DNA of 23,562 nt from Longimicrobium sp. (GTDB lineage: Bacteria > Gemmatimonadota > Gemmatimonadetes > Longimicrobiales > Longimicrobiaceae): the NCBI RefSeq assembly GCF_036388275.1, contig NZ_DASVSF010000085.1, positions 1 through 23,562 of the forward strand, given 5' to 3'. Under the pieces are notes generated by a model. The model searched no databases. It worked only from the letters and a program-made list of their open reading frames with translations, and was not told the DNA's origin. Position 1 is the first letter of the stretch. Every line of letters starts with the position of its first letter. This document shows positions 8,001 to 15,375 of this stretch, in pieces. The position numbers and the translations under genes are program-made.

Positions 8001-9142
8001 GCGCCGTACTTCTCCGCGAGCCGTCCGGCGTGCGTCAGCGCTTCTTCCCAGCTGCCGAACCGGGCGGGAAAGGCGGCCGCCAGCTCGCGGGCGATTTCTT
8101 CCAGGGTGGCGGCGCCCTCCATCCGCTCCAGCACCAACCGGTCGATCCGCCCATCCTCCCCCAGCCGCGGCCGATGGGTGTGCGAGCGCGCCCGCAGCCG
8201 CGCGGGCGAAAGCGGCTCGGCGAAGAAGGTGGACTGGCGAAACTCGACCGTGCCCTCCGTGGCGGACTGGATGCGCGTATCCCACAGCCAGACGTACTCG
8301 TCGCCCACCAGCCGCGCCTGCAGCTCCACCGCCACCCCGTCACCCTCCGCCAGCTGCACGGCGCGGGGCCACGGAAAGAACGCGGTGCTGTAGACGGTCT
8401 CGGGCCCGTGCGGTCCGCTGGTGTAGCCGATGTTTTCCGCCACCTCGGCATCGAACCACATTGCGAACCCGTGCGCCGCTCCCGCGCTCGACGCCCGCCA
8501 TTCCAGCGGCCCGCGGACGTTGGGATCGGTGATCGTGGGATAGTCGAGCACCGCCCAGGTGGCGGCGTCCGACAGCAGGTGCTCGGGGCGGACCTTCGCC
8601 CGGACCCACGAGTTGACCGCGGCGCGGCGGGCGATGGCGAAGTCGAAGCCGCGCGCCGCCTCGTCCCACGGCCCCACGATCTTGCCGTGGCGCTCGTCCG
8701 CCGCCACCAAGGCCCCGCGCAGGGTGTCGCGCCGGGGGATCAGCACGCCGCCCTCCGCCATCAGCCGCACGCGCGCGTCCACGATGGAGGGGATGTGCTG
8801 GCCGAAGAGGGGAAGGGCTCCCCGCAGGTCCGAAACGACCACGTCGGCGCGCTCGGGAAGGGACAGGCGCGTGGACAGGCCCTGGATGAACTCGATGCGG
8901 TCGCCCAGGCCGTTGGCCCGGGCGATCTCGCGCGCGGTGTGCACCACGTCCGCCGGCTCGATCGCGTACACCTTTCGCGCCCCCAGGCGGCAGGCCAGCA
9001 GGGCCATCATCCCGGCCCCCGTGCCGATGTCCAGCACCACCGAGCCGGGGCGCACGGCCTGCTCCAGCACGGCGGCGTAGGCATCCATCCGCACCCGGTC
9101 GGCCATCATGTCGCCGTAGCCCAGCAGGCTGTAGTCAGCCAC
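7997..9142 (-). CDS. PRMT-like SAM-dependent methyltransferase with degenerate substrate loop
   Basis: A 381-residue class I methyltransferase. Motif I VLDIGTGAG lies at 36-44, with an acidic ribose-binding residue in YAIEP (Glu62), preceded by a PRMT-like YSLLGYGDMMADRVRM helix and followed by a beta-barrel-like region to about residue 320. The loop that holds two arginine-binding glutamates in protein arginine methyltransferases reads SDLRGALPLFGQH here, so Asp105 and Gly114/Gln115 replace them. The last 55 residues (LVLERMEGAATLEEIARELAAAF...) resemble the helical half of a PqqD/RRE domain. The GTG start at 9142 has GGAG eight bases upstream and overlaps the kinase stop by eight bases. It probably methylates the lasso peptide; the predicted core has no Arg, so another residue is likely the target. 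Confidence 0.82.
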   Translation of the reverse strand: MADYSLLGYGDMMADRVRMDAYAAVLEQAVRPGSVVLDIGTGAGMMALLACRLGARKVYAIEPADVVHTAREIARANGLGDRIEFIQGLSTRLSLPERADVVVSDLRGALPLFGQHIPSIVDARVRLMAEGGVLIPRRDTLRGALVAADERHGKIVGPWDEAARGFDFAIARRAAVNSWVRAKVRPEHLLSDAATWAVLDYPTITDPNVRGPLEWRASSAGAAHGFAMWFDAEVAENIGYTSGPHGPETVYSTAFFPWPRAVQLAEGDGVAVELQARLVGDEYVWLWDTRIQSATEGTVEFRQSTFFAEPLSPARLRARSHTHRPRLGEDGRIDRLVLERMEGAATLEEIARELAAAFPARFGSWEEALTHAGRLAEKYGA

Positions 9143-10106
9143 CGGCCGGCTCCGTTCGCGCGATGAAGTCGGCCTCGATGCGCGCGGCCAGCTCGCCCGC
9201 GCGCAGGGGGTCGGCGTGCGGGGTCACGCGGATGACGGGAACCGAGCGGGCCACCTTGGCGAGCACCGTCAGTTCGCGGGCCTGCGCCTCGGCGTCGGGA
9301 AACCAGCCCATGTAGGCGTTCGCCACCAGCTCCAGCAAGCCATCCATCGTGGAAACCGGGGCGAACCGGGGCGCGTTCTGGGTTTCGCGCCCGGTCAGCA
9401 CGTACACGGCACGGAGGGGAAGGGGCGCGGCGTGGAAGGCGTCGTCCAGGGCCAGGTAGCGCTTCTCCCAATTGGGCGAAAGGGGTGGCAGGTCGGCGCC
9501 CTCGCCGTACAGGGCGGGGAGCACGTCGGGCCACAGGCGCAGGTGGGGATAGGCGGGCTGCACGTGCACGCCGTCGTCCCGGTCCAGCAGCGGAACCACG
9601 TCGTCGGAGAGCAGCGCGCGGCCGCGGCCCGCGAAGGCGGCGGCGGTGGTGGACTTTCCCGACTGCGGCGGCCCGCACACCGCGGCGGCACCGCCGGCGA
9701 AGGCCACGGCGCTGGCGTGGAGCGATGGAATGCCGCGCAGCCGCAGCACCAGGCCGCAGATGGAGCCCATCAGGTAGGTGGCCGCGTCTTCCAGCGTCTG
9801 CCCGGGGGGCCAGGTGCAGGCCACGCGCGTGCCCTGCGCGTCGATCCTGAACTCGATGCCGTCCGCGTAGCGCAGGCGGTACGCGCCACCGTCCAAGGTG
9901 CGGTGCACGACGAGCGAGGGGCCGTCGTCGCCCGATTCGCGCGGCGACACGTACCAGGGCTCTTCGGGTGCGGCGGAAAAGGCGTGCGCGGGAACGCGCC
10001 CCAGCCACATGGAGAGGTCGGCGGGGGCGTCGGAAGATGGCTCTGGATGAAGGCCGGGGAGCGGGCGGTCGGTGTCGACGTGCAGCCCGTACAGGCGAAA
10101 CCGCAA
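9135..10106 (-). CDS. HPr-kinase-like lasso-peptide kinase (K protein)
   Basis: A 323-residue protein with an N-terminal beta-rich domain (LRFRLYGLHVDTD...) and a C-terminal HPr kinase/phosphorylase-like P-loop domain. The conserved HASAV element is at 130-134, Walker A GPPQSGKST at 145-153, and the acidic LLSDDVV motif at 165-171. HPr-kinase homologues in lasso operons phosphorylate a hydroxyl residue at the C-terminus of the precursor (PadeK in paeninodin biosynthesis). The predicted precursor ends SSQTMT, offering two Ser and two Thr near the C-terminus. The start is a TTG at 10106, 23 bases after the precursor stop. This gives the family-like RFRLYGL beginning, and no better ATG is near. 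Its stop lies inside the start of the methyltransferase gene. Confidence 0.87.
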   Translation of the reverse strand: MRFRLYGLHVDTDRPLPGLHPEPSSDAPADLSMWLGRVPAHAFSAAPEEPWYVSPRESGDDGPSLVVHRTLDGGAYRLRYADGIEFRIDAQGTRVACTWPPGQTLEDAATYLMGSICGLVLRLRGIPSLHASAVAFAGGAAAVCGPPQSGKSTTAAAFAGRGRALLSDDVVPLLDRDDGVHVQPAYPHLRLWPDVLPALYGEGADLPPLSPNWEKRYLALDDAFHAAPLPLRAVYVLTGRETQNAPRFAPVSTMDGLLELVANAYMGWFPDAEAQARELTVLAKVARSVPVIRVTPHADPLRAGELAARIEADFIARTEPAGG

Positions 10107-10129
10107 CGGCGCGCGCGTACCGCCGCCCG

Positions 10130-10273
10130 TCAGGTCATCGTCTGCGACGACTGGCCCGGGTCGTTCATGTTATTCGAGATGCTGGCCAGCGTAAGCTCGC
10201 GCATGTCGCCGAACACGGTCAGCGCGGGGCGGCGGTACGGACGCCGAGGCGCGTTGGGAGGCGAATCTGGCAT
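10130..10273 (-). CDS. Lasso-peptide precursor (A protein), 47 aa
   Basis: A small ORF with an excellent ribosome-binding site (AAAAGGAGCACC before ATG). Residues 13-29, YRRPALTVFGDMRELTL, match the lasso leader pattern Y-x2-P-x-L-x3-G-x5-T that is read by the RRE (B1) protein. Thr28 occupies the conserved position -2, predicting cleavage after Leu29. The core would be ASISNNMNDPGQSSQTMT (18 residues). Ala1 would be amide-linked to the Asp9 side chain (Asp38 of the precursor), giving a nine-residue ring and a tail of nine residues. The gene sits between the cyclase and the kinase, not at the operon front. Lack of Cys makes it a class II-type lasso. Cleavage point and ring are predictions; the leader motif and gene context are direct observations. 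Confidence 0.9.
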   Translation of the reverse strand: MPDSPPNAPRRPYRRPALTVFGDMRELTLASISNNMNDPGQSSQTMT

Positions 10274-10294
10274 GGTGCTCCTTTTGGTTCGAGG

Positions 10295-10314
10295 GCCCAG
10301 GTCATGAGCTGGGC
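10295..10314 (-). promoter_or_regulatory. Small hairpin in the spacer before the lasso precursor
   Basis: GCCCAG at 10295-10300 pairs with CTGGGC at 10309-10314 across an eight-base loop. It lies inside the 90-base gap between the cyclase stop and the precursor start, the only sizeable gap among the biosynthetic genes. Such a spacer could hold an RNA-processing site or an extra promoter that lets the precursor be made in excess. The stem is short and the role is inference. Confidence 0.25.
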
Positions 10315-10363
10315 GGTGTTCCCCGGATCGTTCTTGTTGCTGGTGCGACTGGAAAGCCGTGGA

Positions 10364-12193
10364 TTACCCTCGTTGGGCCGAAAGCCACAATGAAAGTGCC
10401 AGAGGGCGAATTTCCTGCCACAACTGTTCCGGCGGGTCCGGCGAGCGTCCGCCCGCCGCGGCGGGCACCCGGCCGACGTCCAACCAGGGTGCCACGGCCT
10501 CCGTCACCCTTCGCCCGCCCAGCCATGCATCGCCCTGTTCAATCCACCGGACGCGCAACGGATCGTCCGCCAGGGGCGACTTGGGACGGCGCAGCAGCCG
10601 CTCGGGAAGCCGCCCGCGCATCCCTATGCGCAGCAAGCCCTTATCATTATACCACTGTGAGGGCGGTATGGACAACAGGAAGCGTACGATTCGCACGTCG
10701 AAGTAGGGGTGGCGCACCTCCACCGGGGTGCAGGTGAATCCCGGATCGTAGCTCAGGAACATGCCCGGCCACAGCGGCGCCACCAGCTGCTCGTACGCTT
10801 CGGGGCGCAGCGGGTGGACGACGTCCGGCCCGGCGTTCCAAGCCGCGACCCGCTCGTGCAGCCCCGTGCGCCGCGCGAAACCGGCGTCCACCCAGCGGGG
10901 CACCTCCGCCCTCCACACCCGCCCCCCACGCCGCTCGTGCAGCCAGGTGCGCACGCCGGGGCGGGGCACCCGCCCGTGCAGCCAGGCGTACTCCGCGGCC
11001 TCGCGCGCCGCGCGGAGCAGCCGCCCGCTGGCCGCCAGCTTCGTCAGCCGCGACCGCGTTTCGCGCAGCACGGCGTCGCCGCCCTGTCCCGTCAGCAGAA
11101 CCCGGGCGTGCCGGGCCGCGCTGGACATCTGGTCCACCTCGATGGCCATCAGCGCCGAGGCGGTGGGCTGCGGCCGCCGGAACGCCGGCGTCTCCCATCG
11201 TTCGAAGGCCTGGTACGGGTCCACCGGGGTGTACTCGGTGGGGATGGAGAGCGCGTCCGCCGCGAGTTCCGTGAACTCTCGCTCGCGGTCCGGCATCAGC
11301 CGCTCGTAGTACGCGGTGTAGCCCCGCAGCTCCGTCGCCCGCTCGCCCCGCGCGATCGTTTCCCTCGCCAGCGCGGCCAGGGAGGTGGAGTCGCGTCCGC
11401 CGCTCAGGAAGATGCCCGCCGCGTCCCGGGGCAGGCGGTCGCGGACGGCCTCGCGCAGCAGGTGGACGAAGTGGTCGATGTATTCGCCCGGGCGGCGGTA
11501 GCGCGTCTCGTCGTCCACGGGAAGCGACCAGTAGCGGCGGATGCTCACCGCGCCGCCCTCCACCACCAGCGTGTGGGCCGGCGGAAGCTGGCGGATGGCG
11601 GCGTGGACCGTGGCGGCCACGTCCTGGGTGTCGCCCTGCACCAGGAAGTCGCCGATCCACCCCTCGTCCAGCCCGGACGGCACCGCTGGGTCGGCGGCGA
11701 GGCAGTCGAGCGTGTTCGAAAAGAGAAAGGCGCCGTCCGTCCGCGCATGGAAGAACGGCTTGACGCCGAAGTGGTCGCGCGCGCAGAACAGCCGGCCGCG
11801 CGGCGCGTCCCAGATCGCGAAGGCGAAGTCGCCCAGGAGGTACGCCGCGCACTCGTCGCCCCACAGGCGGTAGGCGTGGTGGATCAGCAGCGCGGCGGGG
11901 TCCTCCGGGGCCGCCGCGATGCCGCCGGCTTGCAGCGCGCGGGCCAGCTCCTCGCGCCCGTCGATGCGCGCGTCGGCGCACACGTGGACCAGTTCGTCGG
12001 CGGAAAAGGGCTGCGGCGGGGGAGGGGATTCGTCGCCGGTGAGGAGAAGGCCGTGCGCCAGGGCGCAGCGTCCATCGGACCAGGTGCGCGTGCCGTCGGG
12101 GGCGCGAAAGGCCAGCGACGCCGCCATCCGCGCCAGGCGAGCCGGATCCGCGGGCGCGCCGCCGGCCGAAACGAAGCCCGCGATGCCGCTCAT
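10364..12193 (-). CDS. Lasso-peptide macrolactam synthetase (asparagine-synthase-like cyclase, C protein)
   Basis: A 609-residue homologue of asparagine synthetase B. The N-terminal half resembles a glutamine amidotransferase domain (GDFAFAIWD at 121-129, ARDHFGVKPFF at 138-148). However, the catalytic Cys2 of true asparagine synthetases is Ser here (MSGIAGF), so it should not hydrolyse glutamine; this is usual for lasso cyclases. The C-terminal synthetase domain carries the ATP pyrophosphatase loop SGGRDSTS (264-271) and later LLTGQGGDAVL. Known function: it adenylates the Asp/Glu side chain of the core and closes the ring with the freed N-terminus. It follows B1 by 25 bases and precedes the precursor gene, which together identify it as a lasso cyclase and not a primary-metabolism enzyme. 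Confidence 0.92.
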   Translation of the reverse strand: MSGIAGFVSAGGAPADPARLARMAASLAFRAPDGTRTWSDGRCALAHGLLLTGDESPPPPQPFSADELVHVCADARIDGREELARALQAGGIAAAPEDPAALLIHHAYRLWGDECAAYLLGDFAFAIWDAPRGRLFCARDHFGVKPFFHARTDGAFLFSNTLDCLAADPAVPSGLDEGWIGDFLVQGDTQDVAATVHAAIRQLPPAHTLVVEGGAVSIRRYWSLPVDDETRYRRPGEYIDHFVHLLREAVRDRLPRDAAGIFLSGGRDSTSLAALARETIARGERATELRGYTAYYERLMPDREREFTELAADALSIPTEYTPVDPYQAFERWETPAFRRPQPTASALMAIEVDQMSSAARHARVLLTGQGGDAVLRETRSRLTKLAASGRLLRAAREAAEYAWLHGRVPRPGVRTWLHERRGGRVWRAEVPRWVDAGFARRTGLHERVAAWNAGPDVVHPLRPEAYEQLVAPLWPGMFLSYDPGFTCTPVEVRHPYFDVRIVRFLLSIPPSQWYNDKGLLRIGMRGRLPERLLRRPKSPLADDPLRVRWIEQGDAWLGGRRVTEAVAPWLDVGRVPAAAGGRSPDPPEQLWQEIRPLALSLWLSAQRG

Positions 12194-12218
12194 CGTCCGC
12201 GCGGAGCGGGGCGGGGGA

Positions 12219-12512
12219 TCAGCCGCCGACTTCCACCAGGCCGCGCGCGGCCATGTCGCGGAGCAGCTCCAGCAGGTCGTGCTCGGCGGTGGGGGCGTCT
12301 ACCTCGAACTCGGCGACCACGGCGTCGCGAAGCTCGGCCACCGTGCGCGGCTCGGCCATCAGCGCCCAGACGTGGGCGCCCACCGGGTCCAGCCCGTAGT
12401 ACACGCCGTCCGCCAGGTTCAGGATCACCGCGTCGCCGTCCAGGTCGGCCGACACCTGGTCGCGCGCCGCCACCACGCGCGACGACGGATCGAGGCGCGG
12501 AGCGGCCTCCAT
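12219..12512 (-). CDS. PqqD-like RiPP recognition element (lasso B1 protein)
   Basis: A 97-residue stand-alone RRE of the PqqD family. It shows the beta-hairpin ADLDGDAVILNLADGVYYGLDPVGAHVWALM, the three-helix part AELRDAVVAEFEVDAPTAEHDLLELLRDMAARGLV and a short C-terminal strand. In lasso pathways this protein binds the leader peptide and presents it to the B2 peptidase and the cyclase. The ATG at 12512 shares a base with the stop of the upstream secreted-protein gene (TGATG); a GTG one codon earlier is also possible. No transglutaminase-like B2 domain is fused to it, and none follows it. Confidence 0.92.
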   Translation of the reverse strand: MEAAPRLDPSSRVVAARDQVSADLDGDAVILNLADGVYYGLDPVGAHVWALMAEPRTVAELRDAVVAEFEVDAPTAEHDLLELLRDMAARGLVEVGG

Positions 12513-13171
12513 CACGCGCGCGACGCGGCCAGGGCGGCGTCCACCAGGTCGCGCAGGACCACGCCGATGATGGCCAGCTCCGGGGAGATGGGGTCCAGCG
12601 ACGCGTCGGGCGCCTCGCGCACGAAGTACTCGTACGCCTGCAGCGCCGCGGCCCAGCGCTCGCCCGCCACCCAGCGGTCCCGCGCCGGGCAGACGCCGTC
12701 GCCCTCGCGGAAGAGCCCGGCGAGCGCCGCCACCAGCTGCTCGGGCTCGTCGCCCGGCTCGCCCGGCATGCCGCCGCGCAGCGCGGCCAGCACGCGGCGG
12801 GCGGCGGGCGTGGCGGTGCCCTCTTCCGTCAGCAGCGCGGCCACGTCGGCCTGGGCCTGGGGCTGGAAGGGCGCGGCGTTCTCCCAGCGGCGCGGGGGGC
12901 GCAGGCTGCCGTCGCGCAGCTCCACGGCTTCCCTCGCGGCACGAGCGATCACCCGGCAGGCGATGGCCGGGCTGCGGAACACCACCCGGCCCTCGGCGCG
13001 GCGGAAGAGGGCGTTCTCGATGTCGCGGAAGGCGGCGCCGTGGTACCCCACGCCGGCCACGCCGCTGCCGGCCAGGCCGGGACCCGTCATGTCCGAGCGG
13101 CCGCGCTGGGCGGCGGCCGGAACGGCGGCCAGCAGCGCCGCGGCGGCCGCGAGAAGTGCGATTCGCATCAT
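12512..13171 (-). CDS. Small secreted protein of unknown function, coupled to the lasso operon
   Basis: A 219-residue protein with a clear Sec signal peptide (MMRIALLAAAAALLAAVPAAA|Q). The mature part is mostly helical, with a Gly-rich start (GPGLAGSGVAGVGYHGA) and two cysteines (in IACRVIARA and DGVCPARDR). No known domain is recognised, and it has no transglutaminase or peptidase motif, so it does not supply the missing B2 activity. The start follows AGGGA; a second ATG is adjacent. It is 11 bases after the outer-membrane protein stop and overlaps the B1 start (TGATG), so all three are almost surely co-transcribed. A periplasmic role in handling the peptide is possible but unproven. Confidence 0.8.
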   Translation of the reverse strand: MMRIALLAAAAALLAAVPAAAQRGRSDMTGPGLAGSGVAGVGYHGAAFRDIENALFRRAEGRVVFRSPAIACRVIARAAREAVELRDGSLRPPRRWENAAPFQPQAQADVAALLTEEGTATPAARRVLAALRGGMPGEPGDEPEQLVAALAGLFREGDGVCPARDRWVAGERWAAALQAYEYFVREAPDASLDPISPELAIIGVVLRDLVDAALAASRA

Positions 13172-13182
13172 GTGTCCCTGCA

Positions 13183-14412
13183 TCAGAAGAGGGAGCGGAA
13201 GCCCACGCCGTAGCCCACGGACAAGATGAAGCGCGCGCCGTCGCCGGCGGTGCCCAGGATGTCGGCGAAGGCGGGGGTGATCACGAGCGGAAAGCGCCGG
13301 AAGGGCGTGATGGAGAACCCGGCGTTCACGTCCTGGCCCGTCCAGTCGGCGGCCACGGAAACGAGCTCCGTGACGCGAATGCCCACGGCGCCGAAGACGT
13401 TCAGGGTCTGGATGCTGTCCAGGTCGGCCTCTTCGCTGCGGAAGCGGCCGTTGCCCAGGCCCAGCGTGAGCACGCCCGCGTCCAGCCAGGCGCCGGCCCG
13501 GCGCGTGCGCCGCACGACCTTGCTCGCCACCGCGAACAGCGTGGGATCTGCGTCGCTGCCGCCCCAGGTCACCACGTTCTCGTACCCCGCGGCGATGCCG
13601 GCGTCGCTCGAGAGCGAACGGTGCAGCTTGAAGCTCAGGCCGCCCGTTTCGCCCGGACCGCCGCCGCGCACGGTGGAGTACGAGGTGACGGCCGCCTCCA
13701 GCGCCAGCAGGTGCCGGCTGCCGATCCCCGTGCCGATCACCAGCCCGGCGTCGGGATCGGTGGTGTAGCGGGTGCGCGCCTGGTAGGCGGCGCCGACGAA
13801 GATCTCGCCCCACTCCACCCCGAAGCCGGTGGGCACCGAGATGCTGCCGGCGGGTCCCGGCCGAACCACGTCGCGAAGGGCCAGGGCCTGCAGCCCCAGC
13901 AGGCCGCGGTTGTGCTCCGCCCGCGCGGGGTCGGGCGCGGTGGCGCGGACGGGCGGGGCGGCTTCGCCGGAGGGCGCCGGCAGCGCGGGAGAGGTGACGT
14001 CCGTCGGTGGCCCCGTGGGGACCATCACGCCCGTTTCGGTGCCGGGGGACGACCCCGCTTCCGGGGCCCCCGGCTGCTGCGTAGGCGCTCCGCCGGCCGG
14101 AGGCTGGCCGGACCCGGGTGCCGGGCGGCCCGTGCAGGGGTCTGCCGGCCGCCCGCCAGTGGGGGGCGTCTCTCCGGCGGGCGCCGAGCGTACCGGCGGA
14201 GGCGTGCAGGGGTCCGGCGCACCGGGCCGGGCGGGGGGCGTATCCACCTGCGCATAGCGGTCGCGCCCCGTCCATGACCCCGGCGAGGGGCGTGGGGCGG
14301 CGCACGTGCACTCCCGCACCGGGCTCGGCGTAAGCGGCGACGCCTGGACACTGGCGGGCCAGGCCACCAGGGCGGCGGCCAGCAGCAGGATCGTACGCGT
14401 GCTGATGCGCAT
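13183..14412 (-). CDS. Outer-membrane beta-barrel protein with proline-rich N-terminal region
   Basis: A 409-residue protein. A signal peptide (MRISTRTILLLAAALVAWPASVQA) is followed by about 130 residues rich in Pro, Gly, Ala and Thr. These include two DPCT segments and an ECTC motif, with four Cys in all. From about residue 165 to the end it shows alternating polar/aromatic strands and turns typical of a beta-barrel (for example LVIGTGIGSRHLLALEAAVTSY), ending GVGFRSLF with the C-terminal Phe used for BAM-dependent insertion. The Pro-rich part could span periplasm or be surface exposed. It is the first gene of the apparent operon that continues into the lasso genes. A role in passing the peptide across the outer membrane is a hypothesis from context only. 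Confidence 0.8.
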   Translation of the reverse strand: MRISTRTILLLAAALVAWPASVQASPLTPSPVRECTCAAPRPSPGSWTGRDRYAQVDTPPARPGAPDPCTPPPVRSAPAGETPPTGGRPADPCTGRPAPGSGQPPAGGAPTQQPGAPEAGSSPGTETGVMVPTGPPTDVTSPALPAPSGEAAPPVRATAPDPARAEHNRGLLGLQALALRDVVRPGPAGSISVPTGFGVEWGEIFVGAAYQARTRYTTDPDAGLVIGTGIGSRHLLALEAAVTSYSTVRGGGPGETGGLSFKLHRSLSSDAGIAAGYENVVTWGGSDADPTLFAVASKVVRRTRRAGAWLDAGVLTLGLGNGRFRSEEADLDSIQTLNVFGAVGIRVTELVSVAADWTGQDVNAGFSITPFRRFPLVITPAFADILGTAGDGARFILSVGYGVGFRSLF

Positions 14413-14692
14413 GGGCGGGCGGGTGCTTGGTCGTGAGGGCCGTGCGTAAACGGATCGCGGGCCGGGGGAGGGCAAACCGGCGTGGCTTCGCGACTTGATC
14501 GTCCAATATCGCCGTGAATGGGTGTGGGCACAAGGCTTACGGCTGGACGATCCGTGCGCCCGGGGTGCCTGCCTCCCGCGCCGAGCGGCATGCGATTCGC
14601 CCGGGATGGCGGGTACAGGGGACGCCGCCTACGCGCCGCGCCCCTGCCGACGCGTCGAGCGCCGTTTCATCCACCCCTACGCACCCCCTGCC

Positions 14693-15310
14693 ATGCGCCG
14701 AACGATTCTCCTGCTCCTGCTCGCGCTGCCGTTCGCCGCGCCCGCCGCCGCGCAGGCGGGCGACTCCGTTTCCGTGCGCCCGGGCGACGTCGTTCGCCTG
14801 GCCGTGTGGCGCGCGCCGGAGTTCACTGGCGAGTACACCGTGGCCCCGGACGGAACCCTCCTGCACCCCCTGCTGACGGGGGTGCGGGTGGTGGGCGTCT
14901 CGCGTCCGCAGATCCAGGAGCTGCTGCGCGCCGCCCTGGGCCGGTACGAGAACCAGCCGCAGTTCGTGTTCGACTTCCTTCACCGGGTGGGGGTGGGCGG
15001 CGAGGTGCGGCTTCCCAATCTGTACAACCTGTCGCCCGAAACCACGCTGCTGCAGGCGGTGGCCACGGCGGGCGGGGGCACCGAGAACGCGCGGCTCGAC
15101 CGGGCCGTCCTGTTCCGCGACGGGCGCGAAATCCAGCTGGACCTGCTGCGGCCCACCCCGGAGGTGGCGGCGATGCGGGTGCGCTCGGGCGACCAGATCC
15201 GCATTCCGCGCCGCACGAACGCCCTGCGCGAAACGATTTCCATCGTGGCGAGCGTGGTCGGCGCACTGGCGTCGGTGGTCGGGGCCATCCTCCTCGTGCG
15301 GCAGAGCTAG
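14693..15310 (+). CDS. Polysaccharide biosynthesis/export protein (Wza/SLBB-like)
   Basis: A 205-residue exported protein. Signal peptide MRRTILLLLLALPFAAPAAAQ; Poly_export domain at about 22-100 (VRPGDVVRLAVWRAPEFTGEYTV, then PLLTGVRVVGVS); an SLBB/beta-grasp region at about 101-175 (GGEVRLPNLYNLSPETTLLQAVATAGG); and a hydrophobic C-terminal helix IVASVVGALASVVGAILLV before the end. It is shorter than Wza (about 380 aa), with one SLBB repeat, and lacks an obvious lipobox Cys. It probably belongs to a capsule or exopolysaccharide export complex, although no other capsule gene lies in the window. It is divergent from the outer-membrane gene (280-bp gap, no obvious promoter recognised) and convergent with the cyclase-porin gene. 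Confidence 0.87.
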   Translation: MRRTILLLLLALPFAAPAAAQAGDSVSVRPGDVVRLAVWRAPEFTGEYTVAPDGTLLHPLLTGVRVVGVSRPQIQELLRAALGRYENQPQFVFDFLHRVGVGGEVRLPNLYNLSPETTLLQAVATAGGGTENARLDRAVLFRDGREIQLDLLRPTPEVAAMRVRSGDQIRIPRRTNALRETISIVASVVGALASVVGAILLVRQS

Positions 15311-15375
15311 GCGAGTCCTCTCCGATCCTGGGACGACGAAGAAGCGACGCGCGCCGAGGCTCGCGTCCCTTCAGC

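Noticed and set aside
10130..10273. Alternative lasso core starting at Ser31 with an eight-residue ring
   Set aside because: It would put Thr28 at position -3. The conserved position is -2, which gives Ala30 as core residue 1 and Asp38 as residue 9. Kept only as a minor alternative.
10364..12193. Annotation as a true asparagine synthetase
   Set aside because: Residue 2 is Ser and not the catalytic Cys, and the gene is embedded with B1, a lasso precursor and a lasso-type kinase.
12512..13171. Secreted protein as the missing B2 leader peptidase
   Set aside because: It has a Sec signal peptide, so it would be in the wrong compartment, and lacks a recognisable Cys-His-Asp peptidase arrangement.
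14413..14692. Promoters in the divergent region between the outer-membrane gene and the export gene
   Set aside because: No pair of -35/-10 elements with correct spacing could be identified. Promoters must exist here but I cannot place them.
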